Below, piece by piece: positions 33,150-45,125 of a DNA stretch of 64,000 bases. How positions within the stretch are numbered: position 1 is the first letter of the stretch; each line of letters begins with the position of its first letter. The position numbers were made by a program, and so were the translations under genes. This DNA is from Diphasiastrum complanatum (lineage: Eukaryota; Streptophyta; Lycopodiopsida; Lycopodiales; Lycopodiaceae), in NCBI GenBank assembly GCA_029204225.1, contig CM055102.1, forward strand, positions 13,146,199-13,210,198, in the 5' to 3' direction. The notes below the pieces were generated by a model. The model worked only from the letters and a program-made list of their open reading frames with translations. It had not been told where the DNA came from and did no database searches.

Positions 33150-33871
33150 TTGCAGTTTTACATGCATTATCGCATAGTCTACAGAAAAACTCTATTACTG
33201 AAGACACACATCAGAATGGCAACCGACTTGTCGAGGAAGTCCGACTTGGCCGACTTGTCGAGGACTTGTCATGCCCACTTATTCTACTATTGTGCAACTA
33301 CTTGGACAATGACAGCAGCAGCCACGATGTACTTCACACGGCGCAACAGCTCCACGTTTCTTTCTTGTACATACATCTGCACCAGTGCAAATCTGTATAT
33401 AGATTATCGCTGTAATCAATAATAAGAAAAACTTTACGGGTAACAAGACACGCTGATCTACATAGGCTCAAGCGCTTATAGTCATTGAGACGCCAACTTA
33501 TCAGAGACAGACATAGTAGATGCTTTAATGCATTGATTATATGCTTTTTTAGACTGATGAATAAGCTCATAGCTATTACAGATCGTAGCTTTGTGAGCAC
33601 GCGGTTTTGGCCACTATTGTCTTGTGCTCATAGCATCAATCTGACTTGTATTTATATATATCAATCTGAATAAATTACTATCTGGTTTTGCATTTTTTGT
33701 CAATATTGGATGTTTCGTTACTTGCTTTATGTCTGACTCGATTTGTCTAACTATTTGCTCTTCCGCTTCTGCAAAGCAACTCTGATTATTTGTGTTCGCC
33801 TATGAAAATCATAGTGCACGCACCGAGGATCTGATTCCTTCACCACCCTTAAGATCTTGACATGGTATCAG
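33150..33871 (+). mobile_element. Copia LTR portion and primer-binding site (Q2)
   Basis: An LTR ends GATCTTGACA at 33859, followed by TGGTATCAGAGC at 33860-33871. Its last 150 bases resemble the LTR at 57350-57490 (TCTGCAAAG, TTTGTGTTCGCCTA, CATAGTGCACGCACC). The 5' boundary is uncertain; TGTTGCAGTTTTACATG at 33150 is a candidate start. Confidence 0.6.
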
Positions 33872-34015
33872 AGCCATTTTCAAAGCTTGATAGGCTTTCC
33901 ACAGAACTTGGTTATATCAAGCGATAAAATTATTGTTTTCTTGTTCTATAAATTGCATTAGATCTTCGTTCTTAAGTCACTGATAGTTATTATTGTCACC
34001 TAGACTAACTTCCAC

Positions 34016-34503
34016 ATGGATTTTCAAGGGAAAGCCAGTCCTATCGTGAACAAGCTTGATGAATCCAACTACCATTTGTGGAAATTTAAGATGAAAAATT
34101 GTGCTAATGGCTAAGGAATTGTATGATGTTGTCACAGGTGTAGAGGCAAGACCCGATGCAGACGATGCTGCAATCTCTCGATGGAAGCCGAATGATGACA
34201 AAGCCTTTGTGCTAATCATCCTCAACATTTCAAACACACAAATGGGCCATGTGTCTAAAACTCAGACCTCGAAAGAAGTCTGGGACATCTTGAGCACATT
34301 GTACGATGTGAGGGACGTAGCTTCTAAGCTACATTTTAGAAGGAGATTTTTCCCCCTCAAGATGACAAATGGTGATTCTCTACATAATCACATTTCAAGC
34401 TTGCCAAACTCATACGACAACTAGGTGATGATCATCACGACACACCCAGAGTTGACTCTATCACGAGTCATCACGATGTTGTTGCAGGAAGACACCAGAA
34501 TGA
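34016..34503 (+). pseudogene. Q2 copia gag, frameshifted
   Basis: ATG 34016 opens MDFQGKASPIVNKLDESNYH followed by LWKFKMKN, and a frameshift near 34098 leads to VLMAKELYDVVTGVEARPDA, DKAFVLIILNISNTQM, EVWDILSTLYDVRDVASKLH and GDSLHNHISSL. After a TAG at 34422 comes VMIITTHPELTLSRVITMLL and QEDTRMN. This is the copia gag (UBN2) layout and matches K at 26.7 kb. The zinc knuckle and protease expected next are absent because unrelated sequence begins at about 34504. Confidence 0.8.
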
Positions 34504-35442
34504 ATAGAAATGTCATTAAAGCACATTTGCCCTTCCTCTTTATTCGACAATACCTGATTGATGCATCTATTGAACTTGCAAAAGACTCTTCTACCAAACT
34601 CTTAGCACACTTGGGAGATGCCGAAAACATCCGTGAAATAGAACGCCTTTTGAAAAGACCGAGCTTCTTTACCCTCCAAGACAAATACTTCCAAAATACA
34701 AGCAAAAGGATGGGCAACATCAATCTTAACTCAGTCGTTTCAAGGTCAAGAACAAGAAAAAAAAGAAGGTTTTCAGGTTTCGAGGAAAGGGAAGGGCAAA
34801 GCAGTAGTGCAAAGAGTGAACTACTTGTCAAGAGATTAAATTTTTACAAGGATTGATCGATGTGCAAGATGAAGAAAGGACAAAAAGAAAGGAAGTTACT
34901 ACCTCTACGACCAGTCGTCTTCAGCTTACTACTAGCAGTGATACAAGAAGATCTTTTTTACATTTATGTTACCGTAATAGAGCTTTCAAAGCCATTCATG
35001 TGAAGTTGTTTTATGCTCACGTACTATTCAGACTGTTTGGTGTTTTATTTTTGGTTGGTCATACTTACCAAGTATTAAAAGTGACTGATATTTCCCTTCT
35101 GAAGTTTTTTGCGATTTTGATATAGACAATTTACATTCCCGCTATTGCCTATCTTTTAAACGATTTAAGAATTTTATTTCAGAAAAATTTAGACATATTG
35201 TCTCTACGGGTTGTACTATTGTTAAAAGTTCAATCTTACGCAAATCACTAGAGAAAGGTCTAAATCATATTACACTAAGGCAATCTAAAATCAACGAGGT
35301 TGCTTCTGAATTATATGATGGATGGTTTAAACTCATGGAACTCTTATCTACTCATGAACACTTAGACGAGATCACGATGAAGAAGCATGCTATTTTTTGT
35401 AAGACCGTCGCCCTAGACTATACTATAAAACGTAATTGGTGA
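34504..35442 (+). pseudogene. Foreign insert in Q2 with unknown ORFs
   Basis: Between copia gag and RT lie about 940 bases that match no copia domain. The gag frame runs on to 34856 with FIRQYLIDASIELAKDSSTK, AENIREIERLLKRPSFFTLQ and a basic stretch SRTRKKRRFSGFEEREGQ. A second open frame without ATG covers 35110-35442 (110 codons): CDFDIDNLHSRYCLSFKRFK, FRHIVSTGCTIVKSSILRKS, EKGLNHITLRQSKINEVASE and HAIFCKTVALDYTIKRNW. I do not recognise either. The second looks like a genuine conserved protein and might come from the same non-copia RT element as 32175-32420. Copia coding resumes by about 35470. Confidence 0.45.
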
Positions 35443-35469
35443 AGGTCCTAGCTCGTTTATAGCAGATGA

Positions 35470-36290
35470 ACAACATCAACAACGAATCCAAAGAAGATGT
35501 TGTTGCAGCTCAACAACTACAACATGATGAAAATAAGCAGCTTCACTCATTTCCTAGAAGATCGACAAGAGAACACAGACCGCCTATATGGTATATCGAC
35601 GACTCTGTAGCTTATATTGTTCAATAGCCAACTACTGTCGAAGAGGCACTCAATCGGCCCGATTCTGATCTTTGGAAAGATGCTATGGATAAAGAGTATT
35701 CATGGCTTATCAAGAACCAGACTTGGACTATTGTCGAATTGCTTGCCAACAAAAATGTAGTTGATTACAAATGGAAATTCAAAATCAAATACAAGGAAGA
35801 TGGAAGCATCGATCGAAGAAAAGCTCGACTTGTCGCGAGAAGATTTTCTCAGGTACATAATGTCGACTACACCGAGACTTGTAGTTCAGTAGTTAAACAT
35901 TCTTCAATCAGACTTCTATTGTCATTTGCTGCTGTAGCAGATTAAGAGGTACATCAAATAGATGTACATACATCATATTTTGATGGAGTTATCGAAGAAG
36001 ATATTTACATGATGCAACCCAAAGGTTATAATATCGAAGGCAATCAAAATCATGTACGTAAACTCCACATAGCACTTTATGGCTTGAAGCAATCCGCTAG
36101 AGCATGGTTTCAAAAGATCAACACTATTCTTATCGATCACAGCTATAACCAAACACTTCATATTCTAATGTCTACTTCAAGTCAATGCAACATTATTTTA
36201 TTACTATCACTTTGTATATGGATGACACCAATGTCCTCGGACAATCGAAGAGAAGGAACAGATGCATGAGTATTTTTATCATACGATAAC
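35470..36290 (+). pseudogene. Q2 copia RT (N-terminal two-thirds)
   Basis: After FPRRSTREHRPPIWYIDDSV the RT reads LNRPDSDLWKDAMDKEYSWL, KNQTWTIVELLANKNVVDYK and RRKARLVARRFSQVHNVDYT, then a stop at 35943, EVHQIDVHTSYFDGVIEEDI, MMQPKGYNIEGNQNHVRKLH and ALYGLKQSARAWFQKI. After a frameshift comes TLYMDDTNVLGQS with a YMDD variant of the catalytic box. It ends near 36290, so RNase H and 3' LTR are missing. Stops and frameshifts show it is dead. Confidence 0.82.
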
Positions 36291-37706
36291 AATTTAGTTT
36301 TACATTTTGGAAGTCGAAGATTAATCAATTCCATGCAATCAAAAATTGATTAATATTGAAATGCTTATGAGAGTAGTACAATGAGAAACGAGCAGTGCGA
36401 CAATGGACAACTGGCTGGTAGTAGGGCAGATCAATTGTTTCCGATCTTCCTTGCTACTACAGAATAGTGGATGTCATTGTTGATAGGGTGGAATAAGACA
36501 AAAATCTTAAGGATCAGCCACAGGCTGATTTGATAAAGCGCCTAGCTCTTTTCCTCTGATTCTTGCAGGCTTTATTCCTTTGTTTTAAAGCTATTCTCTT
36601 TTTTTTGCCTTTTTTTTGCTTCTGTGGAATGACATCTCTCCCATTAATTCCCTGCCCTCAATTTTAGCTAGAGATTTTAACATGTATCTTCATTCTCTTG
36701 ATGGTCCTAGCCATATTACCTTTGCTAAAAGACAAGTTTGATGTGAGAATTATGGTACACATGCATTGACTCATGCATAAGTTTTGGTGACATGCATGTA
36801 GAAAACCATGTAACATAGTCAAAAATTGACATTTGGCAATTTCTAGGTAGTGCAAAATCAATCAATGATGACGAGGCACTAAAAGTGGCATGCATGCAAG
36901 TACATGCAACATCCCCACACATGTGAAAGAAGCCATATCAAGTCTTGTTGTCTCCAATCATGTAAATACTCCATCACGGAGGCCATTTTCTATGGAAAAC
37001 TAAGGAGAAAATAGAGCTAGTTTTGCACCAAACAAAGATTTCTCTCATTTGTCTTGCATTTTTTGTAATCTAATGTGGTAATCATTGTTAGAACTTTATG
37101 CTCAGGCTTATGTCCATACATCAGGTTGTCATTCACAAGTGTGAAGCCAAATTTGATAATAAACACTTGTATAATCATTGTTCTTGCTTGTTTTTTTTAT
37201 GGTAGATCAATTCTAGCTCTTGTAATTGATAGAACCATTGAAAGCTATGCATCCAATCCCTCATAAGGATCGAATGAATCCATTTAAGGTCCATTATGTC
37301 TGATTTTCAACATGGTATCAGAGCCAAATGCATGAGGCTTAGTGTTTGATCAGAATTTGGAGCTAGAAAGCTAGTTTCTTGGAGGGCGAGTTTCTAACAA
37401 TGTAATCTTTGGATTTTTGGGATCTATCATTGAATTTATGTCTCAGGTACCTTCTCCACACGTGTCAAGGTGTACATGCACAGAGAGGATGCTATATCTT
37501 TGAGATCTTCTCAAAATTGCATTCTATGAGATATTGATGTTTCATTATTCTAGTAAATATTCTTGAAATAATCTAGTGAATCTACCATGATTTTTGGGGA
37601 TACCATTGTTTTCAATGTATGTATATAAACAAGATAACAAAGAAAAAAAAAGTGTGAAATCATAGGATACATGTGACATTGTGTCAATAGAATATAGATT
37701 TTCTAA
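36291..37706 (+). mobile_element. Probable copia LTR, primer-binding site and leader
   Basis: TGGTATCAGAGCC at 37313 is a primer-binding site, preceded by a TTTTCAACA terminus at 37312. A TGTGAAAGAAGCC at 36922 could be the LTR start, giving about 391 bp. The leader (37325-37706) has no gag, and the minus-strand element N begins directly after. Bases 36291-36921 show nothing recognisable. Boundaries are tentative. Confidence 0.45.
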
Positions 37707-39110
37707 TCCAGCACTCCATTAAGAAAAGCTGATTTAACATCCATTTGCTGGATCTTCCAACCATAGAAAGTAGAAATAGCAATGACAGAACATATAGTTA
37801 CCATCTTAGCTACGGGTGCGAAGGTTTCCTCAAAATCAATACTTCTTGCTGCTCAAATCCTCTCGCAACCAACCGTGTTTTGTATTTGTTGAGTTGCCCA
37901 TCAGTTCCATATTTGATCTTGTATATCCATTTGCAAGTGATAGGCGTTTTACCATCAGGTAGCTCAACCAAGTTTCAAGTCCTATTTTTTGATATAGCTT
38001 CCATTTCTGTTTCCATAGCTTCACGCCACTCCTTGGTTCTTGAGCCTTGAGCATAGAACCCATTAGGGCTAGATTCATCTCTAATCTTGTAGGAGGTTTT
38101 TGATTTCTACTTGATCTTCTAAGCTCTCCCTGCTCACTAGATTCGGGAGTATCTCCCTTCTTTGCACCATCTGTGACTGATAAGTACCATTTAGGTACTC
38201 TCTTGAGAATTTCAGAATCAGGCTTGCCTTTGTCCAATGGTTTTTCTATATCAAAATCCACTTCCTTCTTGACCTGTACTTTCGCTCCCTCATCAAAAGG
38301 TTCAGTGATTACTTCAGATTGTTCACCTCGGCCCATCTCGTCAAATGTAGCATCCCTAGAAATTAAAAGCTTCTGTGCATTTGTGTCATACATCTTGTAT
38401 GCCTTGGCCTTCTCATCATATCCGAGGAAGATACACTTGATAGCTTTTGCATGCAATTTCCTTCGTTTCTCATCAGGAATATGAGCATAAGCATCACAAC
38501 CAAATACTCTCAAGTGAGAAATATTAGGTTTCTTTCTAGTAATAGCTTCATGAGGTGTCTTACCTTCCACGGATTTTGTAGGACACCGATTCAGGATGTG
38601 CGTAGCTGTGCTACAAGCTTCTGCCCAGAAGGTGTTTGGCAGACCCTTGCTTTTGAGCATCGCCTTGGCCATTTCAACAAAAGATTTGTTCTTTCGTTCT
38701 GCAACTCCATTTTGCTGTGGTGAATAGGGTGTTGTAGTCTGCCTCTTGATCCTTTGATCTTTGCATAAATCAATAAATTCTGTCGAAAAATACTCACCAA
38801 CTCCATCAGATGATGCAACATCCTATTTGCTTTCAACTAATGCCTTGAATTCCCTGAACTTAGCAAAAGCATCTGATTTCTTGCTTATGAAATAAATCCA
38901 AATGCATCTGCTATAATCATCAATGGAGGTGATAAAGTAATAGTAGCCACTAAGAGATCTAGTCTGCATAGGTCCACATAGATCACTGTGGACAAGATCT
39001 AGGATGCCACTGGCTCTCCTTGCTCCACTTTTGGGAAACCTCTCTTTGTGTTGTTTTCCCAAAATGAAACCTTCACAAATTTTTTCTTCAAAAGAAATAT
39101 CAGGCAATCC
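37707..39110 (-). pseudogene. N copia integrase and RT N-terminus (minus)
   Basis: Reading from 39110 down: ICEGFILGKQHKERFPKSG (His/Cys-poor GAG-pre-integrase tail), SGILDLVHSDLCGPMQTRSL, YYFITSIDDYSRCIWIYFIS, then a frame change and stop near 38822, YSPQQNGVAERKNKS-like sequence with the catalytic Glu (about 38700), AMLKSKGLPNTFWAEACSTA, HLRVFGCDAYAHIPDEKRRK, FLGYDEKAKAYKMYDTNAQK. RT starts WLSYLMVKRLSLAN in a shifted frame, runs through KYGTDGQLNKYKTRL-like sequence to KIQQMDVKSAFLNGVLD, and stops at 37707. It is the closest relative of 20435-21783. RT catalytic box, RNase H and 3' LTR are absent. Confidence 0.85.
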
Positions 39111-39137
39111 TATAACTAGATTATCTCTTTTGAGAAT

Positions 39138-40626
39138 CTATAAACTTTGAGCACTAATATGACCGAATTGTTGATGCCAAAGATCACTTCGACTATCAAT
39201 CGTGCTTACCATAGCTTGAGCAAAAGATCTCGCATTCAATTTGTAGAGTCGATTCTCGTTGACTCTAGCTCCTGTAGCAATCACTTTGTAGTGATTCTTG
39301 ATGTCTTTGACAAGACATTTGTCGCTGTCAAACTCAACCTTGAGTTGTTGATCAACCATCGTCCCAACAATTAGTAGATTGTTAGAGCCATGTACATATT
39401 GCACATTGCTTATCCGCTTTATCTTCCCGCTGGCTAACTTCACTGGTACCACTCCAACTCCTTTAACAGATAGCAATTTGCCATTGGCTTGTCCAACTTC
39501 ATCACCATTGTGAGTTTCCTTGAGTTCTGAAAACCACTCTTTCCTTGAAGTCATGTGCTTGGACGCACCACTATCAATGTATCAGGTATCCTTGGCTTCA
39601 TCACTTGTCATTAATGCTGTAATGAACAAGTTTGAACTCTTACTTGTATCATCTTCATATTGATCATCATCATATTGATGTTGATCAACATAATTGTCTT
39701 CATAATAATCATCATCAAATTGATGTTGATCAGCATAATTGCCTGCTTGCCATTTGCCTTTTCTTTGTTCTATCTCCTTCTGTTTCTTGAAGCATTCATG
39801 CTCCCAATGTCTAGGTTTGTTGCAATACCTATAATTTCTAGGTTTATTTTGCTTGGAATAGCCGCGTCCTTGACCTTGGCCTTGATTCCAATTGTCTCGA
39901 TTTGGGCCATCATTGGATTGTTCTTGAAATTGTTGGAATGATCCATGATATGAGTTTTCACCTCTTGATTGGTGTCTTCCATGACCAAATCTGAACATGT
40001 CCTCTCACTGCAAGAGCTTGATCAAATCCCATGTTGCGATGACTCAAGTTCTCTTGACGTTGTTCTTCCTGCAAAAGCAATCCACCTAACTCTTCATAGG
40101 TTGGAAGATTTTCCTGTGTGGCTATACTTATCACAAACATTTGATGTGACTCACTCAAACTATTCAATGTCAATTGCACGATCTCATAATCCTGTACTCT
40201 CTCTCCAACTGCTGCTAATTGGTCACGAATCTCTTTGATCTTCAGTAGGTGATCAGCAACAGTTGCACCATCATCCATTCACAATGTGTGCAGCTTCATC
40301 TTCAGGAATAGCACTCGAGATGTGTTTGTGGTCTCAAACAATGCCTTCAACGTATCCCATGCTTCTTTTGGTCCTTCTGAATCCGAAATGTAGAGAATAA
40401 TTGCATCTCTAACTGATAAGTTGATGACATTTTGTGCTTTTCATTTTCTCTTGTCAAATGCCCGTTGATCTTCTTCAATCATTGGCCTTGTCTCTTCACT
40501 TGTCACGATCTCCCATAGCTCCTTTTCCATCAAAATGTTTTTCAGTTTGAATTTCCAAACTGCATAGTTGCCGACTCCTTCCAATTTGCTTGACTCATTG
40601 AGGACACTCTCGCTTAGAGTTGCCAT
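39138..40626 (-). pseudogene. N copia gag and protease (minus)
   Basis: ATG at 40626 opens MATLSESVLNESSKLEGVGN and YAVWKFKLKNILMEKELWEI. After stops near 40440 and 40280 gag continues VADHLLKIKEIRDQLAAVGE, LPTYEELGGLLLQEEQRQEN, a Gly/Gln/Asn-rich stretch, zinc knuckle YRYCNKPRHWEHECFKKQKE (first Cys replaced by Tyr-Arg-Tyr context, C-x2-C reduced) and two acidic repeats DQHQFDDDYYEDN/DQHQYDDDQYEDD. Protease expected at DSGASKHMTS is broken by a stop at about 39580. The following frame reads MTSRKEWFSELKETHNGDEV to LYKLNARSFAQA and LWHQQFGHISAQSL. Several frame changes make it non-functional. Confidence 0.82.
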
Positions 40627-41335
40627 TACTGAACAGATGAGTCCGGATCAAGTAATCTATCACACCACAGAACTATATATTTTTCTGGTTATACACCTGA
40701 TATCGGAATGGAGCGCGGAAGTACGGCTGCTCAGGATCCTCTTTAACTTGTGCACGTGGATCCGATATTGGAGTATGTGATATCGGACTGGAGCACGGAT
40801 GTACAACTGCTCGGAGTTTTCTTTAGCTCGTGCGCTTGGATTCGATATCGGTATGGCTGCCCTGGCCTTTCTGATGCCTCCAGGATTGTGTCTTCGTTCC
40901 CCACTAACTGTGAGCTCCAAAACCTGCAAAAATACATCAAGAAGGATTTCTTCTAGCCATTTTTGTCTCTCCAAGCTTTCACCTCCTGTGAAGGACTTTC
41001 TCACTTCATTGCGAAGCCTGTGACAAGTTGTATCCACTGATCAGGCACACAGGACTATCGTAGCTCTGATACCTTGTCAATAATCAGATATGCAACATCA
41101 AGCATTCACCATAGGCAATCACCAAAGAAGCCGAAAGAAGAACACACACTATAAATCTTTCACACTAACGCATACTGAATGTAAAATGTACATATAAACT
41201 CTGAACCTTGATAGAGAGGGAAAACCTAGGAGTAGACTACTAGACTAGCCTACGGCTAGTTACAGCTAGTAATAAAGTACATCGTAAACAGTAACTAAGA
41301 AGTGTAACAATGAAGTTTATCATTGATTTCTAACA
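40627..41335 (-). mobile_element. N 5' LTR, primer-binding site and leader (minus)
   Basis: Read on the minus strand the 261-bp LTR starts TGTTAGAAATCAATG at 41335 and ends TTATTGACA at 41075. The primer-binding site AGGTATCAGAGC follows directly (41074-41063). The leader down to 40627 holds a two-copy 80-bp repeat at 40698-40777 and 40778-40857, each starting TGATATCGGAMTGGAGC in plus orientation. No gene lies in the leader. Confidence 0.8.
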
Positions 41336-43715
41336 TTTTGCACCTCAAACTTATACATCGTAGCGTTCATATGCTAGTTATATCATTAATTATATGTGTC
41401 ATATTTACGAAATGATATATCTTAATCCAAGTATATATCTATATAAGGTCAACTATTTTCTAGCATTAACAAGAAGTGAAACAAAGACTTTAAATCCATG
41501 ATTTCTTCTTCTTTTTTCTCTTATGTGCCCTCATTTGTCATGTGAATTGGAGTTGGATCTTTGACCCCATGGAGAGGAAATAAGTCTTTAACTAGGTGAC
41601 TACCTATTGGAGTGTTGGAGTGCAATTTTCTCTCTCTTTTGATTAATATAAATTGAAGCATTTCAAATCTACATCAAAAATTTTTGCTAGCCTTTACAAT
41701 TGCTTCTCCATCACATACTTCATACTTACAATCATGGACTATTTTATGGCTTTTATCATGTTTTTAAGAAAAAACTCATTTCTATTATCTCAATTTTTTT
41801 TACAACATCTTGTGTGTGTGTGGTTGAGTAAGAACATAATTGAGTGAATGAGAATGAGACAAGCAATTCAATGCTAGTTTTTCAAGCATTGATTAGTGAT
41901 GTGAGCCTGCAAGTGTGCGGGCGGGCAGGCAGGGGAGGGTTTTGGGCGGGTGAGCAAAGGGGAGGCTGAAAAAAAAAACATGAATGAAAATTTAAAAAAA
42001 AATGGTCCCGGTCAGCGCTCACGCTGCTCGTCACAGTGTGAGCGTTGCCCGCTGCCCAGGTACATTAAAATTTTAATTTTAATAGATGATGGTGTTGATA
42101 CAATGTTACAAACATTGAAAAGTTTCAATCGTCGATTATGCAATAAAGTCTATGATTCACAATTTCATTTTTTAGCGGTTACTTCAAACAATAAATTTTT
42201 GAATGTTGTTTTATTTTCATACCATATTTTTTTAAGTACATTAATTTATATTTTAAGTTAAAAAATATAAAGTTTCGTATACCTTTTTTGATATGGAAAT
42301 CGTTATATTTTTTCAAGATCATGTGGAATACCAAATTGTTTTCTTTCCTTTTGACAAATTTGATTTTATTAGGTTGTGTTATTAATATGTATCAAGTAAC
42401 ATGAAATACACATTGAGTATCATACTTATAAATGTTTGTTATTGTGTGTCATAATTTACATGACAAGATACTCCATAAGCATGATGAAGGCATTATGACG
42501 GTATAACTTTCTCTCATTTGCATATTTACCACCTCAAATAGAATATCTCAAAGAAAATATTTTTTAAGAGTAATAGATTTAGCCATGTCAATCTAGGTGT
42601 ACTATAAAGTTTGGATTCTTTCAAATGATTGTCCTACTTGTGATTTAACTAATTCTATCAATTAAAACCAAGTCTAGCTTTTAAATATTTAAGACACATA
42701 CATGGTATGAATCTTTCTAGAAGATTTTGTGTGCAAGCTCATGTATCTATAGTTCATCTTAACATTATAAGTCTAATTATGAGAACATAAAATATGATAA
42801 TCATGCATGGACGGCTAGGTCCATTAACTTAATTGGCAAAGTTATCAACCAACACAAAATATGAAATATGATCATTTACATTGTCTTGCCTTCAAAACTT
42901 TAGTGTTTATGCTTCCTATTGATAAGTCTTAAGTAATGAGATTAGAAAAGGTAAATTTGTGAGTTTTTTATCTTCAAAATCACAAGACAAATCTATATTC
43001 ACAATATTATCAAATTACAGATTAATCATTGGACTCTTATTACTTCAAAATAGACATCATACACTTTGTCTTTGGAGATCTACATAAGACTTGGCTCATA
43101 AAAAATGTCAAATGTCTCAATATGCAAAGCGTTCACAACATGGCATATGCATAATAATTCAAATTCATGCATAAACTTAATGCATATCAAACTACTAACA
43201 TCCATAGACAAAAATCTTCACACATAAGTAGCATGTTCCTCCGTTCTTTTTCTTTTTCCTTTAGAATGTGTTAACGCAAAAAAAATGGATGATAACATGT
43301 AGGTCCCAACACCTTAAAGAAAATCTCATTTCTAAATATTGTAGATTACACACCACAAACCAAACTTCTGACATCAAACAAGACCAATATGGCCGTAAAA
43401 TAAGATTCACATTATCATCCTCTACACCCACGAATTCATCCAAAATTTTTATAATAGTTGATGAAAAATCAGTTATTATAGGAAACCAAATCTCTGCTTT
43501 CATCAGAGTTTGAGATGACTGATTTAGGCCCAGTCCATATGTACTTCGCAGATACAGCACAGAGGATTGCAAACTCATAGATACTTCTATGGATCCAAGA
43601 TGCAAGCTATCCAAAGACATGTGACCCAGAACGAAGACAGATCAACAAGAAATGTGCAAGTATCCCTATCAATCAATCATAGGTTCTATCATGTACTCTA
43701 TAATCTTCACACTTT
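41336..43715. other. AT-rich intergenic stretch with a G-rich patch
   Basis: No coding domain was found. A G-rich patch at 41918-41950 (GGGCGGGCAGGCAGGGGAGG then GTTTTGGGCGGG) could form a G-quadruplex on the plus strand. A GC-rich imperfect hairpin at 42014-42044 (GCGCTCACGCTG facing CAGTGTGAGCGTTGC) follows. A minus-strand open frame at 43261-43620 has no recognised motif. Confidence 0.45.
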
Positions 43716-43834
43716 CAAAAAAGTGACACTTTTTGCAGAAAATGCGACACTACATTTTTACATGCACTTTTTGATAGGGAACAATTAGGGCAAAAAGCGA
43801 CACTGCATTTTTACATGCAGTTTCTTATAGACGA
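43716..43834 (-). mobile_element. Fragment of Q/E1 LTR repeat (minus)
   Basis: Two copies of a unit containing GCGACACTACATTTTTACAT and GCGACACTGCATTTTTACAT are the reverse complement of the TGTAAAAATGCAGTGTC repeat in the E1 LTR at 17300-17450. This places a scrap of the same LTR family here in inverse orientation. Confidence 0.7.
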
Positions 43835-44718
43835 CAACTTCTCGGCCCAATCCCTTGCCAACAATCCAATTTTTCAAGAGGAGCAAGCACATCGACATTG
43901 CACATCACTTTGTGAGAGAAAAGCTTATTGGAAGAGAGATCTACTTGGAGCATATTGATTCATCTTCATGTATTGCCGATCTACTCACCAAGCCACAACT
44001 CAAGAGCTCCTTCATCAAGATCTAACCTTGGATTGATTCCAAGATCCATGCTTTTTTAGAATGAATAACTTCTTAGGAGTGTGAAAAATACAAAAAGATA
44101 TCTATGTTGACTCTAGGCGTTTAATAAAAAATTTCAGTCAAGCATCTTGATGTATGTAGTTGATAGGGCCATTTTTGGCTTTAGAGGTCAAATAGTCAAG
44201 TACACATGTTTTTCCATCATTAGGCCAAAAGTCAATTCTGATGTAGCTCGAGCTAGTAAGGTTCTCTACAAGTGTCAAAGTTATATTTGATGAGTGACCA
44301 AAGTCAATGTGTTGGCAAAGAGTCAAGGATCAAATCATAAGTGAGAGTTTCATTAGAAGGGTCCAATCAAATTGAAGGGATGTTGTGTCACTCATCCAGT
44401 AGGAATTGAGCATGGACTACCTCGAGATACTACTTGTAGATTGATTCACTTCACTATTGTAATGAGTTTTTGAGAGTTATATGAGATTTGGCAATTTGTG
44501 ACTATTCTACTTTCTCTCTCTACCTGAGAGCAACAACTTTTCATACCTAGTTTTTCTAGAGTGCACTTCCCACACATGTGTATGTGCTTGGATGATGATT
44601 GAATTGTCGGATTGTGTCTTTGCCTTATTTTCTTGACATTGATGTTGATTATCAATCTATGGTTGATCTAAAGTGCAAACACAAAGGTTAGGAGATCATA
44701 ATCACACATTATTTCCAC
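43835..44718 (+). mobile_element. Copia RNase H tail, polypurine tract and 3' LTR
   Basis: Bases 43835-44023 encode SAQSLANNPIFQ, a frame slip, KHIDIAHHFVREKLIGREIY and LEHIDSSSCIADLLTKPQLK before TAA, the canonical copia C-terminus. A purine-rich CTTAGGAG precedes TGTGAAAAATACAAAAAG at 44080, the start of the 3' LTR. An end near TTATTTCCACA (44718) would give inverted TGTG/CACA termini and a length of about 640 bp; that boundary is uncertain. The rest of the element is missing upstream. Confidence 0.7.
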
Positions 44719-45125
44719 ACGTGTGAATTCTCACATTAGGTCTTTATCCGTACAACAAGTTTATGTAGTGGAGTTTGATGTTAGTAGATCATAGTTTGAA
44801 ATTTTTTGTGATTTTCAAGAGCTTGCTACTTGATAACACTCATGCATAAAATGAAAGTGATAGTTTTTTGAAAAAAAAATTGGTTAATTTCAACTACAAG
44901 TATACATATCTTATAATTAGAGAAGAAATTGTTTTCATTAAATTGATATCATTTTAACTGAAAAATAATTAAGTCTAGTCTACCAAATTTGATTTTATGA
45001 AGAATTCTAAGGTGCGAGAATTAGAATGATCTTTATGGAGAATAATCTCCAAAGTATGGTCAATCTTTCAAAAGCTATCGATTAATAAAAAAAAAATATT
45101 GTTTATTATGTTGTATTGTGATGTA
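44719..45125. other. AT-rich, nothing recognised
   Basis: No gene, LTR end or repeat could be supported. It may include more of the LTR described before it. Confidence 0.4.

Noticed and set aside
34421-34831. 136-codon minus-strand open frame
   Set aside because: It is antisense to Q2 gag and the foreign insert, whose plus frames show recognisable gag.
37745-38723. Plus-strand open frames (e.g. 38173-38484)
   Set aside because: They mirror the minus-strand integrase/RT of element N.
43261-43620. 119-codon minus-strand open frame
   Set aside because: No motif on either strand; AT-rich intergenic context.
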